NCBI GenBank assembly: GCA_019188255.1
Contig: JAETXT010000004.1
Location: 6,324,001 to 6,388,000, forward strand
DNA: 64,000 bases
Reading direction: 5' to 3'
Origin: Verticillium longisporum
Taxonomy: Eukaryota > Ascomycota > Sordariomycetes > Glomerellales > Plectosphaerellaceae
Both the position numbers and the translations under genes were made by a program. Numbering within the stretch: position 1 is the first letter of the stretch; every line of letters begins with the position of its first letter. This document shows positions 34,073-45,832 of the stretch, piece by piece. The notes below the pieces were generated by a model. It did no database searches. It was not told where the DNA came from and saw only the letters and a program-made list of their open reading frames with translations.

Positions 34073-36115
34073 ATGCACGACTCGTTCGCAGATCTCGGCC
34101 CTCCGCCGCCGTACAGCCTTGAGCCGCTCCGCCCGAGCAGGTCGACGCCAAACCTCCGGCAGCAGGCAGCTTATCATCCCCAGACTTCTGAATACGCGGC
34201 TTTTCCCGGCATCGATGTCAATGGCCGCTTGCGATGCCCGTCACCAGGACCACCTCGTATGCAGTCATACACCACGCATGACCCCGTGCCATCAACGCCC
34301 ACCTATGTCCCATACCGACCCTATTCCCCTGCATCTCACCAATCACGACCTTCAAGCAGGCACGCACAGAACCCTTCATCATTACCAGGGCCGCCGCCCA
34401 CGTCAGGCTGGAAGCCGCAGGTCGGAGTCCATACGCAAGAGCTTCGCTTACACAGCCAGACTTTCCCCTTAAGCCGCCGGGATCAGGGCCAAGAAAGCCT
34501 CAGGGCTGAGACGCAAGCACCCACTCTCCCTACGAGGCCTGAGCTCCTCACCGCGACCTCTGAACCTACCACAGCTTCCTCGCAGGCGGCCTCCAAAGAC
34601 AGGAATTTCCTCCAGAATGCGTTTGACGAAACGGTCTTCTTCGCTGGCGGTCTCCTCCCACACCCTTCGGAGTCTACACGCCACTTCTCCATCCTTCGCC
34701 ACTCGCCTGCCCTCGTCTGGTACCGCGGGCCGTCAACGACTGTCACCATCACCATCTTCTCGGATGAGCCACTTCCACCAACGCGCTCCATCTGGCTGCA
34801 ACGCAAGGGCTACTCGGGCAACACAGGCATGGCTCTCAAATCCATGCTGGGCACCACGACCTCCTGGCTCGACGTGACCCCCTCCGCTGCCGCTCCTCTG
34901 GCATCCGTGCCGGCCACGGACGAACGCGCCTATCAGCGCGACATGGCCAAGTTTGCCAAAAAGGCCTCCGGCAACGCCAAGAGACACCTGGCCCGCGAAA
35001 CGCACGTTGTGCGCATCCCTGCCGCCGCCGAAGACGGATATTTCCGCTTAGTTCTCTGCTCTGGTAGCGAGTCTGGCAAGAAGAATACGCTCTGTCCCTC
35101 GCCCGTCTTTCGGGTCGCCAGTACCTCTACCGACGCCAGCATGGTCAAGGGCGCCAGCCTCGCCACCATGCCCATCGAGCTGGGTGTCAAGGTAGGCAGC
35201 ACCATCGCCTCCAACGTCGTCAACCGCTACGTCGGGCCCGCTCGCATGGCTGCTACCGCTGCCACCACGGGCGTCGTGCGTCGCGTCGAGAAGAAGGGCT
35301 TCGTTGCTGCCCGCGCCCGCGAGGTCGCCATGGCCAAGGCTGGCCTGCGCACGCATGTTTCTTCCATGGAGACGCGGTACGCCGGCAGCCGCGGCGCCGG
35401 ATATGCCGCTCTGCAGGCGGAGGACCTGCTCCTGGACGGGGCCCCGCCTGAGGTCGTTGGGCCGGACGAAGGTCCCGCGCCGCCGTTCCCCATCAAGTTT
35501 GATGGCAAGGTCTGCCGAGGAACGGGCCGTGGTGGCATGGAGCTCGGCGTGCCCACGGCCAACCTGGGCGACGTGCCCGAGGACATTCGCCTGCGCATGC
35601 GCGGCGTGTACATGGCTTGGGCGTGCATCGTGCCGAGGCCGGGTCTGCCGGAGACGCTGTCACCTGACTGGCACGAGGCCATTGTGACGGTCGGGCCCTC
35701 GCCGTACGCGACGCCGAGCATCGTGGCCAAGAATATTGTGACTGTGCACTTCATCCACGAATTCGGGGGCGTCATGTTCTACGATGCGCGGGTCAAGGTC
35801 CTCATCATGGGCCAGCTGCGCCGCGGCGGCGCGAGCATCGCCGACGGCATTGACGAGGCGCTCGGCGCTTACGCGAGCGATGTCATGGTGACGGTGGCGA
35901 GCCTCAGCCGCGACAACTGGGAGCCCCATGAAACGAGAGAGCGGATGAAGACACTCAAGAGCCAGAGATCCTTTGCCGAAAAGTACATGGATGCGAGGGA
36001 CAAGTTGCAAAAGCAGGTTGATCGAATCCCCGTCCACTGGGCGGGTGTTCGGACTGAGGGCGCTGCCATGAGGGATCAGGCAATGGGACCTGGAGGCTTC
36101 TGGATTGCGCGTTAA
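34073..36115 (+). CDS. Large protein with C-terminal riboflavin-kinase-like domain lacking the expected catalytic Glu
   Basis: A single-exon 680-aa protein starting at ATG 34073 (CACCATG context). Residues 1-170 are Pro/Ser-rich and disordered (PPPPYSLEP..). The middle (about 185-400) is a conserved-looking region with TVTITIFSDEPLPPTRSIWLQ and a Lys/Ala-rich stretch. Residues ~475-620 resemble flavokinase: CRGTGRGGMELGVPTANLGD (the PTAN motif that binds ATP and magnesium), GVYMAW, AIVTVGPSPYATPS, VHFIHEF, VLIMGQLRRG. In true riboflavin kinases the strand before VH/PH carries a catalytic Glu (..VE.H). Here the aligned residue is Thr557 (NIVTVHF). Similar fungal proteins have, from memory, been labelled 'LipA and NB-ARC' or flavokinase-like. 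Enzyme activity is doubtful; an ancestral flavin or nucleotide-binding role is possible. Confidence 0.75.
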   Translation: MHDSFADLGPPPPYSLEPLRPSRSTPNLRQQAAYHPQTSEYAAFPGIDVNGRLRCPSPGPPRMQSYTTHDPVPSTPTYVPYRPYSPASHQSRPSSRHAQNPSSLPGPPPTSGWKPQVGVHTQELRLHSQTFPLSRRDQGQESLRAETQAPTLPTRPELLTATSEPTTASSQAASKDRNFLQNAFDETVFFAGGLLPHPSESTRHFSILRHSPALVWYRGPSTTVTITIFSDEPLPPTRSIWLQRKGYSGNTGMALKSMLGTTTSWLDVTPSAAAPLASVPATDERAYQRDMAKFAKKASGNAKRHLARETHVVRIPAAAEDGYFRLVLCSGSESGKKNTLCPSPVFRVASTSTDASMVKGASLATMPIELGVKVGSTIASNVVNRYVGPARMAATAATTGVVRRVEKKGFVAARAREVAMAKAGLRTHVSSMETRYAGSRGAGYAALQAEDLLLDGAPPEVVGPDEGPAPPFPIKFDGKVCRGTGRGGMELGVPTANLGDVPEDIRLRMRGVYMAWACIVPRPGLPETLSPDWHEAIVTVGPSPYATPSIVAKNIVTVHFIHEFGGVMFYDARVKVLIMGQLRRGGASIADGIDEALGAYASDVMVTVASLSRDNWEPHETRERMKTLKSQRSFAEKYMDARDKLQKQVDRIPVHWAGVRTEGAAMRDQAMGPGGFWIAR

Positions 36116-36826
36116 GCCAGCGTCATCGCATGGTATTCGTTAATCTGTTCGACAAGTTCGTATATATACCCATTAGATTTGCCTCGACTTTAGATGCTGT
36201 CGATATTTAATAGCAAGCGAATTCATTTCTTCAGTCGTGCTTTCGATTTCTTCATTGACTCGCGTTGGCCAAGTTTCTTGCGAACTCCAGCTGGTCTTGT
36301 GCATTTCATTTTGGGTGTCCGCTGCTTGCTGCAGAGAAACATTTCAGGGCATATGAATCAATAGAGAGCAGCAATCTGATGCCGTTCGGTGGGCTTTTGA
36401 GTAATTGATCATGGCGGGTTATCGCACCTACGGAGAGCCTACAACCTTTTCAAACGTGTCCGCAGATCTTCATGATATTCGATAGATTTTTGCTAAGGCC
36501 TGACATTGTGCCCTCCTTCAAAATGTTCACGGGGGTTTACCAATAGAAAACCGGGCTCCTAAGTACAGATCGTAGTATACTGCCGTGAATCTCGCTCAAG
36601 GTTAGATGCTCCCATTACGGCCTCGGAAATCACAATGAAACGTCATGAATTGACCGTGGTTACAGAACAGGGAAATTGAATCAAGCACTAACTCTACAAA
36701 GTAGCGTAACTTTAGCATTATAAAATCTTGGGTATACTGCACCTCTCACTCCCCGCTACAGTTTGAGGTCCCCTCAAAAAGACTCAACCCGCTCTCACAA
36801 CCCTCGCGTACACATTCCTGACACAC
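36116..36826. other. Convergent 3' intergenic region
   Basis: 711 bp between the flavokinase-like gene (+) and PNS1 (-). No gene seen. Confidence 0.55.
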
Positions 36827-38629
36827 TTAGGCGTGGATGGCCTCCTGCACCTTGGGGTACACCCGAACCATGTCTTGGTACAGCTGGGGGTGATCACGCA
36901 TCATGACCTCGGGATCCCAAGCAGACGCGACAAAGATGGCGTTGATGCCGCTCGAGATGGGTGTCGTGAAGATATTGGCAATCTGGAGGCCAATGAGGAA
37001 CGAGAAGGCGACAATTACCGGCGTGTAACCACCATCCGAGTTATAAGCGGGGTCCGTGAATTGCAGGTAGAGGAAGGCGAGCAGCGCACAGGCGTAACCG
37101 ATGAAGGTGGCACCAAAGGACAAGACGGGGCCGATGAGACATTCCTGTTGCAATACGATCAGCATGAAGAGAAGCTAGCGCGGGAGTACGCAGCGCGAGG
37201 ACAAGGACGACTATACTCACATTGACCAGCGCATCAATGCCTCGGTCTTTGATCATCTTCCAGGTGTCCTTGGCAGCCGGGATATAGGCCTTGCCATAGA
37301 GGGCGATGTGGGCGAACGCATACTGGTTGAGGAAGGACACGGCCCAGTCCAACAGGGCAATCAGGCAGCTGAGAATGCAGAAGAGGATGTAAGCGATGAG
37401 GTCGCCATCTGCGCCAGCCTGCTGTCGCGCCACTGAGCAGATGTGACGCAGGAAATTGATGATGGCAACAATCAGACTTCCGAAGCAGATGGAACCAAAA
37501 CTGTGCGTCATTGGGCGCTTCAACGCGCCGCGCGTCGCTGCTTGGGGGAAATTGTTGACGCAGAAGTACCAAGAGCCGTAGACACCGGCAATGGTGGTGT
37601 GAATGACGTTCTTGAGAACCTCGGAGATCCAGTACATGGCAAATGTCGTGAATGCGATGAGGCCAATGACCTTGCCGTTACTGCAACCGCCACCGTCGCA
37701 GTTGGGGTTGTTCGTCGAGGGCTGGTAACGAGCATAGATGGAAACCAGAGTGACGGAGTACCAGGCGCCAAAGGCGGCACCGAGGATACCGCCAAGCCAC
37801 GAGACCATGTAGACGTGGCCGTACTTCTTGGACACATCAATCGCCGTCGTGAGCATCAAGGCCGAGAAGGGAATGCGCGAGATCCATGTGTAGAAGCAGA
37901 AGGCCAGGAAGAGACCAAAGATGACGAAAACGATACCGCCGGACCAATAACGTCGGTAAAGCATGTAGGCGGCGGTTCCAAGAGCGAAGACGACGTTCAG
38001 AATACCAGTGACCCAGATAAACTGCTTAGGGAAGAGGCGAGCTACCCAAACGTAGGCATAGCTGAGGACAACGGCGACGGCCAAAACAAAGGCGAAAAGG
38101 ATGATGGTGTTGCTGTCGAGGCTGAAACTGCTGTTGCTATCGTAGATACCACCGCCAGCTCCAGATTTCGAATAACCGCTGATGGCGAGGCCAGAAACAG
38201 CAGCGAAGCCAATGAATACGAGAATGAACTGGGCGTGGAATGGTCAGTCGAAGACAGCCGGGGAGGGCTGCTCGCGCGGCCGAAGGGTTTGAGCAGGAGT
38301 AGGGGCAATGGACTTACGAGGATGGCAGCCCAGAGATCATTCCATTTGGGCTTCTCGACCTTGAAGGCTTGGTCGAAGGTGTACTTCTCACCCTGCTGCG
38401 GCGCATTGTATCCGTAGCCATTGGAACCGTCATTGTACCCTTGAGGTGGTGCCGACTGTTGGGGAGGAGGATAGCCTTGCTGGTAGCCCTGTTGGTAACC
38501 TCCTCCATTCTGGTTCTGATACTGCTGATTGTACTGCTGGTTGTAATCGTACCCTCCCTGCTGCTGCTGCTGATAGGGCTGTTGGTACTGCTGCTGGTAG
38601 CCCCCATCCGGCTTCCATTGTTGCGCCAT
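36827..38629 (-). CDS. PNS1: Choline-transporter-like (CTL) membrane protein PNS1
   Basis: A plasma-membrane protein of the choline transporter-like family; the substrate of fungal Pns1 is not settled. Three exons on the minus strand, 38629..38318, 38228..37221 and 37144..36827, give 545 aa. The N-terminus is a Gln/Tyr/Gly-rich disordered stretch (MAQQWKPDGGYQQQYQQPYQ), typical for fungal Pns1. About ten hydrophobic segments follow, including FILVFIGFAAVSGLAISGYS, GIVFVIFGLFLAFCFYTWIS and YWISEVLKNVIHTTIAGVYG, then NFLRHICSVARQQAGADGD and ANIFTTPISSGINAIFVASAWDP in the C-terminal family signature. It ends EVMMRDHPQLYQDM..VQEAIHA. Both introns are phase 0. Confidence 0.93.
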
Positions 38630-40443
38630 GTGCGCGGTTGGCTGGAGGTCGTTGAGAAGATGCTGCTCGGACGAAACAGGTCGAGGATGGCTTCAGATGT
38701 TAGTGGCGTCTCGTTGAGCTTTGGGTGTTGAAGTGTCTGCGACGAAGAAAACGAATGGTGCGAGTTGAGGATTGGATGAAAATATTGTTGACAAGAATTG
38801 TTTGCCAGAGGGGGGGGGGGGGGTGGGTGGTGCAACCTTGTGGGTAGGGATAGGTGCACAAGGCGCTGTTTGCAGTGTTATTGCTCGGAGCTGCCGTAAT
38901 GTACAGCGTGCTCAGGCCCTCATTTGCATCGATGGGTTAATCAGGGTTTAGTGTGGTGAAGTGGTGAAGAGCGACCAGGGTTCATACGTCATGATCGCAG
39001 TTGATTCGCGGGTTCGGCCTCAGGGCAACGATCGGCCTTGCCCGATATGGCTAGTGATTCAGCTCGACTGGGTCGCTCTGGGAAGTATGCTCGAGGTCTG
39101 GGCAGGGATGACGCGTCAAATGCCGAGAAAGCTGTCTCACGAGATGCTCGCACAACGGCCCAAGCTTCTCTTCGTCCCAACCAGAGAGGTAGAATGCAGG
39201 TCCCAGGACCAAAGAAGAAGGAGGAGCCTGGAATTGAGGATGCTTATGCCCGCAGCGTCGCTGCGCCGTGGATAAACGGGCAACAGGACAATATATATCC
39301 ATGCCCAGCCTTTTGGGACCCACGCGTGAACCCGCGTAAACAGGGCTGAGATGATCAGACACGATCTCCGGCTGCCGACCCGACCGAGCAACATGCCTTG
39401 AATGCATGGGGTCTCTAGTGACAGCTCGAGTCTGCGACGCCCGCCCGCTGTTCATAGCTACGTTAGCCTGGTCAATTACCTTATGGCATGCTGCTGAGTG
39501 TCGATTCGTGGTCAGACAGGATACTGTAGTGTCCTCTAGTGGATGTCTTTCTCGGCAATCTCAATACATGATGAACATACAGGACTCGCGGATTTTTGGT
39601 GGCGCGGCCCCTGTACTAGGAACAACTTCTTGGAGGTCAACCATGTACCCAGGCACAACATCAAGACAAGAGATAACCTACCAACGTAGAAACCGCTGAT
39701 TTGTCAAGATTTCATAACTAAACATAATTTTCATGAGTGCGTATTTGTTGAAACCCTCTTACCTAAGGTTTTGGCCAGGAAACTTTCTACTCTCAACGTA
39801 CCTGGTCGAGAATAATTGCTGGAGGATATTAAAGATAGTGGCAGATACTGTTCCGAGCTTTCATGATACGCTACGCATGATGGTGTGGAACATCAAGTCT
39901 GGTCCAGCTCAACCTGGCTTGAGTGATAAAGAGTTCAAAAGCTGAGTAAAGTACTGCGTCCAGATGTGCACCACTATCATTACAACTATCGGATCATTCG
40001 AGTAGGCACAGAGAACTTCGATGGGGAAAGCCCGATGCAGTACATTGATCATATTTGAGGAGGATGCTGCCATCATGTGCAAGCCATTAACGTCCCTCTA
40101 GACACAACTCTTCGCATACTTAAGAACAACGGTCAACTAGGTATGCGATGGAACGCATCCCAAACTCTTAATAGACTAGATGCTTCCAATAACAGTGAAC
40201 CAACTCCACTGGATAGACTTGTCTCGTTTTCTACAGTACCCTAAGCCTCAAGGTCGAGTCACGTCTTTCATACCCGTTCTGATATTTCCAACAGCGTCAG
40301 CTGTCGCCGCTTCTTCTTCACAATTGCCCCTAAAGTCTTACGTCTAGTTGATATATATCATTTCTAAAACGCTTAGGTGATGTCGAATTCCCCTGAAGTC
40401 ACAATTCAGATGTCAAAAGAAACTCTCTTCATACCTAATCGAG
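38630..40443. other. Intergenic, no supported gene
   Basis: About 1.8 kb. A run of 14 G occurs at 38810-38823, roughly 180 bp upstream of the PNS1 start. Short frames on both strands (up to 134 codons at 39051-39455, minus) have no recognisable features. Confidence 0.5.
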
Positions 40444-40841
40444 TCAGTCTCCTAGACCCCTGACCTTAATGACGGAGCGCTTACTGCCCGCTCCCCGTTT
40501 CCTCGAGGCTCCATAGAACGCATAGATGGCGTCATCATCTTCGTAGTTGAACTCATCCTTGCTGTCTGACAAGAATATCTGGAGTTTTTATGGTCAATAA
40601 GGATCACCAGGCAACTTCTAGTATCGACGCAACATACATAGCGAACAGCAGAGACTCCGATGACAATAGCTGTCATGGCAGCGAGAAGGAGCATAATTTG
40701 GTTCAAAATGCCCATACTGGAGAACAGATGCAGCATGCTGAGCAGAGTCTGAGAAGTGCGATTGAAAAAGGCCCGGCTAACAGAAAATATGTCCCCAAAG
40801 GCAAGGCCACACAAAATTGGCAAGTATTTAGGATAATCCAC
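40444..40841 (-). CDS. Small membrane-protein gene or gene fragment, 3' exons only
   Basis: Not recognised. Splicing out a 59-bp intron with perfect borders (donor GTATGT at 40637, acceptor CTCCAG ending 40579) joins two in-phase exons. The first (40841..40638) encodes DYPKYLPILCGLAFGDIFS.. and a strong membrane segment (LLLAAMTAIVIGVSAV). The second (40578..40444) encodes a tail IFLSDSKDEFNYEDDDAIYA.. with a basic end (SRKRGAGSKRSVIKV) and a TGA. The upstream side has no ATG in frame before a stop at ~40875, so a further 5' exon is needed, or this is the surviving end of a lost gene. The splice and frame agreement is the only support. Confidence 0.4.
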
Positions 40842-41667
40842 GATCTCGTGTGATTTGAAAGCTGATTAAATAGGAACGGAGCACAAAGCCACGACTCTCA
40901 TGTCAACGCTTGCAAGTGCTCGGCTTTCAAAGAAGGTCTCGATGCGGTCCATTTGAAAAAAAAATGGAGAAATCCGAGACGGTACAAGGCGGTCCCTCGT
41001 CCAACCTTTATGCTGACAGCAAGGCCGACTGTTGTTAAAAGCAACCATCCCGCCAAAGTTTTCGGTCATCCCCATTCCAATCCGAGCCGACCAGCGATGG
41101 TCAGACGGCCATGACAATTGGACAGATGGCTGCGGGGTACATCTGCCCTAGGCAGAACCCTGCCTGTGCATTTGGCTGCCATTTTCGTCGAAAGGGTGCA
41201 GAAATGGTGCTTGTGATGTTGGATTGACCGAACCAGGTCATCCTGAGGCGCAAGACAATCCTAAGGATCAGGGAAGGGTGACATTGTGCCGCGGCAGCCT
41301 TCCCATGATTGGCGCACCTCTCCGCACCTGGACCCTCTCAAAGACCACCATACAGGAAGGGCTTGATCGAGCACGGCCAAGTTTCGCTGATAGCTACCGT
41401 TTGGACAAAACAAATGAATGAGAAGAAGGTTGTGTTGTAATCAGCTCATGTAACGAATTTACGTCTTGATTGATTGACCTGCTTTCCAAGCAGGCTTAGC
41501 TCAAATGCTACATTGCCTGAAACCAACGCCCTCGCTAAAATGATGCGGCAAGTGGTAGCCCCTAGCCGCAGAAGAAACCGTCATTGGTCTATTCGTACAA
41601 CGCCATAATCCAGTACAAATCCATTTCATCCCGCACACGCGTTTGTTCGTCATGCACTTCCATGCAT
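40842..41667. other. Intergenic, may hold a 5' exon of the 40444-40841 gene
   Basis: 826 bp. A minus-strand frame at 40866-41117 (83 codons) could be an upstream exon, but no family similarity or good splice pair supports it. The 3' end of SET9 follows. Confidence 0.4.
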
Positions 41668-43782
41668 TCACAACTCGGCGAGCCTACTGCTGACCCTCCT
41701 TGTCCGACCACTGCGTCTGATAGGACCACAGTCCTCATCGGAGTCTGTCGGCGTATCCTTCAACACCCTCTGTCGCTTTCTCGGCGGCAGCACGCAATCG
41801 GACCCATCGCTAGGGGTAGCCGCGCTCGATGCTGGGCGCTTTCGACCGCGAATCTTGGCCTCATCATCTGCATGCAGGAAGCGATGGATGATACGATGAT
41901 CCAGAATGCGTTCCTCCTTATCGCGGGGACCGGCTTTCTCTGTCTTTGGCCAAAGATAACCATACAATTTTGAGTGACGCTCGCAGCGAGGGCAGGAACT
42001 CTTGGTGTAATACGCGTTGTGCTGCACGAAGGCCGTATCACAATTGATGCATCGAATCCAGGCCGTCTCCGGTTCCGAAAGCAAGAGGGGTGTCAGTGTG
42101 TAGTCGCCCGGGATTCGATGGCGGGCAGGAGGCGTTGTTTCCTTGACAAAGGTTCGCCTCTGATATTTGCGCTTCTTCGGGAGCTCTGCCAACGCTGGCG
42201 GCGCAGCTTCAATTTTTGCAACAACTGGGGCGGGATCGGTCACTGGCTCCGTTGTGGTCGCCGAGATGGCGTGGTTCGTAGTGTTTGCGAGTTCTTGAGA
42301 AGAAGGGGGTGATGGCGGGTTGCAAAGAGATGCGATTGAAAGAGGTCTGGTGCTGGGCGGGGTGTGATCGAAAGGCCTGTCAGACTCTGTAGTGGCCGTG
42401 ATGTTTGCGGGCGAGGAGAAAAGTGAAATTTGTGTCAGCGTCGTGCTAGACCGCTCATCTGTCTCCTCTCGCTTCAGAAGAGAGAAATCGTCCTTGCGAA
42501 CCGCCAGAGGCTTGAGCAAGTGGGGTCCAGGGCTCTGCTTTTCCGGCTCAGTGATATCAGTAGATGCGCCATGATCAGTGCTGGACAAGGAGTGGCTGCG
42601 AGGAGAATCAGCGGAGCTACTCCTCGAGCTTTCTGGCTCACTCGGCGCAGGAATAGCGTTGTTCGACGAGAGTTTCGATTTCTTCGCAGGCGTGATAGGT
42701 GGGGTCAGCGTATTGAGGTTACGCTTCTTGGTTGCAGCGGCGGACGGCAGCGGTGATTCTGCAGCCGCAGAGTCATCGACAGCTGAGTTGCGATCTGACT
42801 TGCGCCCTCGGCGAGACTTCGAAACACGTGGTCGTATATCGGCACTAACAGAAGGCGTACGCGAAGCGCGATCAACACTATCATCCCGCCTTCGTCGCCG
42901 CAGCAAGTAACCCTCAGCTGAGTGGTCCTCTATGCTCCTTTTCACTGTCGTATCCTCTTCGTTATGCCATCCGTTCGCTTGTCTCCTCTCGCAGGTACTG
43001 CACAAACACTCGCAATTGTCCTCGCCAAAGTAGCTGTCGGCATAGGTGACGGTAATTTCGTCGCCGACGTCGATGTTGGTGGTCGCAATGATCTCAATAC
43101 CAGCTTGTCCAGTAGTTACAAGCTTCGCATTTGCCTTGCAATCGTGGTTGGCGAACCGGGCTGGGCCCATAAACAAGCTTGCGCACTTGTTTCTTGATGA
43201 GATGATAATGCTGAAATCCTTCTTCCGCGCGGTCATCTCACGCTCTTCTTCGGGCGTGATCATAACTTGAACGCCAGAAAGGTACTTGACTGTCTCATTC
43301 CTGGCAATGAAGCGGCGAGCTGTGATGGCGGCTTCATGGGATACAATAGTATAACGATTGGTCGAGTTGACTTCGAAGGGGCAGTCAGGAAGGTACAGAT
43401 TCAAGTATCGGCGCAGATGTCCCCTGAAATCAGCCTTCTCCTTATCGGTCTTGAGTGAATTGCAGAACTTTCGAAGTCCATCAGTCGTGAGCAGATTGCG
43501 TTCGGCGGCATCGATGTCCTTGTTGAGAACGAGGTCGGTCTGTATGATCTTGGCAATTTCGTCTTCGCGCACACCGCGCGAAGGATGGTAAGAAGACCGG
43601 TTTTTGGGAATCGTTGTCCAGTAGAACACCTGAGGTCAGTCAACAATGTGGTCCTACACAAGAATACTGGTACGGCCACCCACGTGATCCACAATGGCAT
43701 CGGTAAGGATGTCATCGTACGTGGCCAGTTGTGTCAAGGTCAGCGCCTGCTTGCGTGCCGACAACGCCTTGGAGGGAGGCAT
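41668..43782 (-). CDS. SET9: SET-domain histone H4 Lys20 methyltransferase (Suv4-20/SET9 family)
   Basis: Methylates lysine 20 of histone H4, a chromatin mark linked to the DNA damage checkpoint in fission yeast. Two exons on the minus strand, 43782..43684 and 43629..41668, give 686 aa. The short first exon encodes MPPSKALSARKQALTLTQLA and ..DDILTDAIVDH, joined to VFYWTTIPKNRSSYHPSRGV, as in fungal SET9. The SET core (about 110-245) includes CASLFMGPARFANHDCKANA (the NHDC/NHxC motif), GDEITVTYADSYFGEDNCEC and CSTCERR. A long disordered Ser/Pro-rich region follows. Near the C-terminus is a conserved zinc-like segment (WIRCINCDTAFVQHNAYYTK, SCPRCERHSKLYGYLWPKT), and the protein ends in a basic tail. 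Head-to-head with uL14m. Confidence 0.93.
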
Positions 43783-44609
43783 TGCGGGTGCGCCTCGATG
43801 ATGCGCCGCTTGTTCAAACGCTCGGGGCCCAAGGCGCTCAGACGATGGCAATACAGTCGTCAGAGGAGCGAGGAACACGGCTCCAGGCACATGCGACGGG
43901 AGAGGCCCGACTGTCGCATTCGTTTGAGAGGAGGACTGGTGGACGACGCGAAGCCAAATTGACAGTCGTGGGAGTTTCTGGCTGCCAATAGAGGTGGATG
44001 AGGGTCGCCGCGGCGATTAATCGCAGGAGCTGTGGTGTAGTGACAGAAGGTAGTCGGGTCAATCTTGCGGTCATGAGGTGTCAACAAAGGCGCTGAAGAG
44101 GTATTAACCGAATGAGCGGTCGTGAGCTTCTAAGCGAAACGATTAAAAAGCACAGAAAGGAGTGAATTGTCGGCCTGAGCAATGTCGCAGGTGGACGAGG
44201 GCGCGTTGCTGTGGACGGAGATTTGGCTCGTCTCATAGAGTGACGACGATGAGGGAAGGAGCGAAAGGGGATGTAAGGATAGAGGTGAAGGCTGTTGCCG
44301 TTGCTGCCCGGTTGCTAGTTACTCTAACAATGAAAGCCAACGAATGATGTGCAGCAGGACATTAACCACCCCTGGAACGTTTGGATGGCCTAGCGTGATG
44401 ATGCCAGCAAGCTGATGTAATCATGCACTTCCGTCTCCTGTAGCAGTTGGTAACGAACGGGGCTACGGAGATACGTATTTCCGTAGAAGCTCGGACCTGC
44501 TCAGCATCTCCAATTTGATGCCTCTGTTGGCGGATGGATCTGGATCACCACGTTAGGGGGAACTTCTGCGGTAGACCGACACCTCGTAAAGAGGACTACA
44601 CAAGCCAAG
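43783..44609. other. Shared upstream region of SET9 (-) and mitochondrial uL14m (+)
   Basis: 827 bp between start codons. No gene seen. Confidence 0.55.
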
Positions 44610-45128
44610 ATGATTCAATTAAAGGTTGGTTCCATAGGCTACAATCGACCCTTCTTTTGGTATTAATCAGCCTTCAGACAATGCTCAACTGCATCGACAA
44701 CTCGGGCGCTGCCCTCGTCGAATGCGCCATGGTCATCGGGCGCAAGGGCGCTGCTCGCATTGGTATGTCCTCCCTCTCTTTCAAGACCGGCACCAACCTC
44801 AGGTTTGCTTGGCTAGATTTTATTGCTGATACCTCCTTTAGGTGACCGTATCGTCGTCGTTGTTCAGAAGCACCGAGGCACCGACAATGCAGGGTCCTCA
44901 AGCGCCAACAAGGTTAAGCGTGGAGATATGCGACATGCCATCGTGGTCCGCACCAAGGCGAAGTCACAGAGACGTGACGGCAGTGTGGTTCGCTTTGACG
45001 ACAATGCTTGCGTCCTTATCAACAAGGCGGGAGACCCGGTTGGAACGCGTATCAACGGAGTGGTGGGAGCTGAGCTGAGGCGCAAGCAGTGGAGTAAAAT
45101 TTTGTCGATGGCGCCGATGCATGCATAG
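44610..45128 (+). CDS. mrpl38: Mitochondrial large-subunit ribosomal protein uL14m (bacterial L14 type)
   Basis: A component of the mitochondrial 54S subunit at the subunit interface. Three exons, 44610..44624 (only 15 nt, MIQLK), 44678..44762 and 44842..45128, give 128 aa. The spliced sequence MIQLKTMLNCIDNSGAALVE aligns to bacterial L14 (family start MIQ..T.L..ADNSGA), followed by VIGRKGAARIGDRIVVVVQK, KVKRGDMRHAIVVRTKAKSQ, RRDGSVVRFDDNACVLINKAG, GTRINGVVGAELRRKQWSKI and LSMAP. It is bacterial-type, not cytosolic L23, so its destination is the mitochondrion although no separate presequence is visible. The tiny first exon is needed for the conserved N-terminus. Confidence 0.92.
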
Positions 45129-45832
45129 CGGGTGTGGTGGAAGGACGCTCATTGCAAGATATGAGCAGTTGTTGCTGTGAGGAATACTGTAGGATTGCCG
45201 TGTCGGAAGGAGACCAAGGCCGGCGTGTACCATATGAATGCATGAGCTGGCGTTCAGGGATATGACATCAGACTCCAATCAACTCGTTCGTTGTTGCAAA
45301 CCGAGTTCTATGAAGTACCGGGGGGAGTGCTAGGTGTCAAGCTACCTATTATATGCCGACTGTTCACTGATGGTAAGTGTGACTTTTGGCACAGGTCTTT
45401 TTGCAGCTCGTCTGAGCCAACCTAAACGCACCACTACTGTTGATTAATTTCTAATACAATGTTCACCGTGGATATCATGCAGAGGCTCATCAGGGGACTG
45501 AATCCCTTTGGGTAACATTGCACTCAACTTTCTTGAGCCAAAGCCAATTGTCAGTTGTCCAATACCAAAAAATTGGCAAGGAAGGATGGTAGCCACTCAC
45601 CCAACCCAGGCCCCCACCAGCCGCGCTGTACTGTTGGCAGTGCGGCGACGCTAGTTGCTAACCTTGCAACGCATCGATCGGTCAGCAATGCGTTATCCTT
45701 TCACCTACAACAACTTTACCTGTTCTCGCCAGAGTTGCGCAAACCCTCTCGAGCAATCACCCGACATCTCAAGATAGACCTCTGCTCCTACGCTCACCGA
45801 TAGACCGATCCGCCCTTGTCCTTGTTGTCGTC
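45129..45832. other. Intergenic
   Basis: 704 bp between uL14m and RPB9, same strand. The last ~60 bp are pyrimidine-rich (ccgcccttgtccttgttgtc), as in fungal leaders. No gene seen. Confidence 0.5.
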
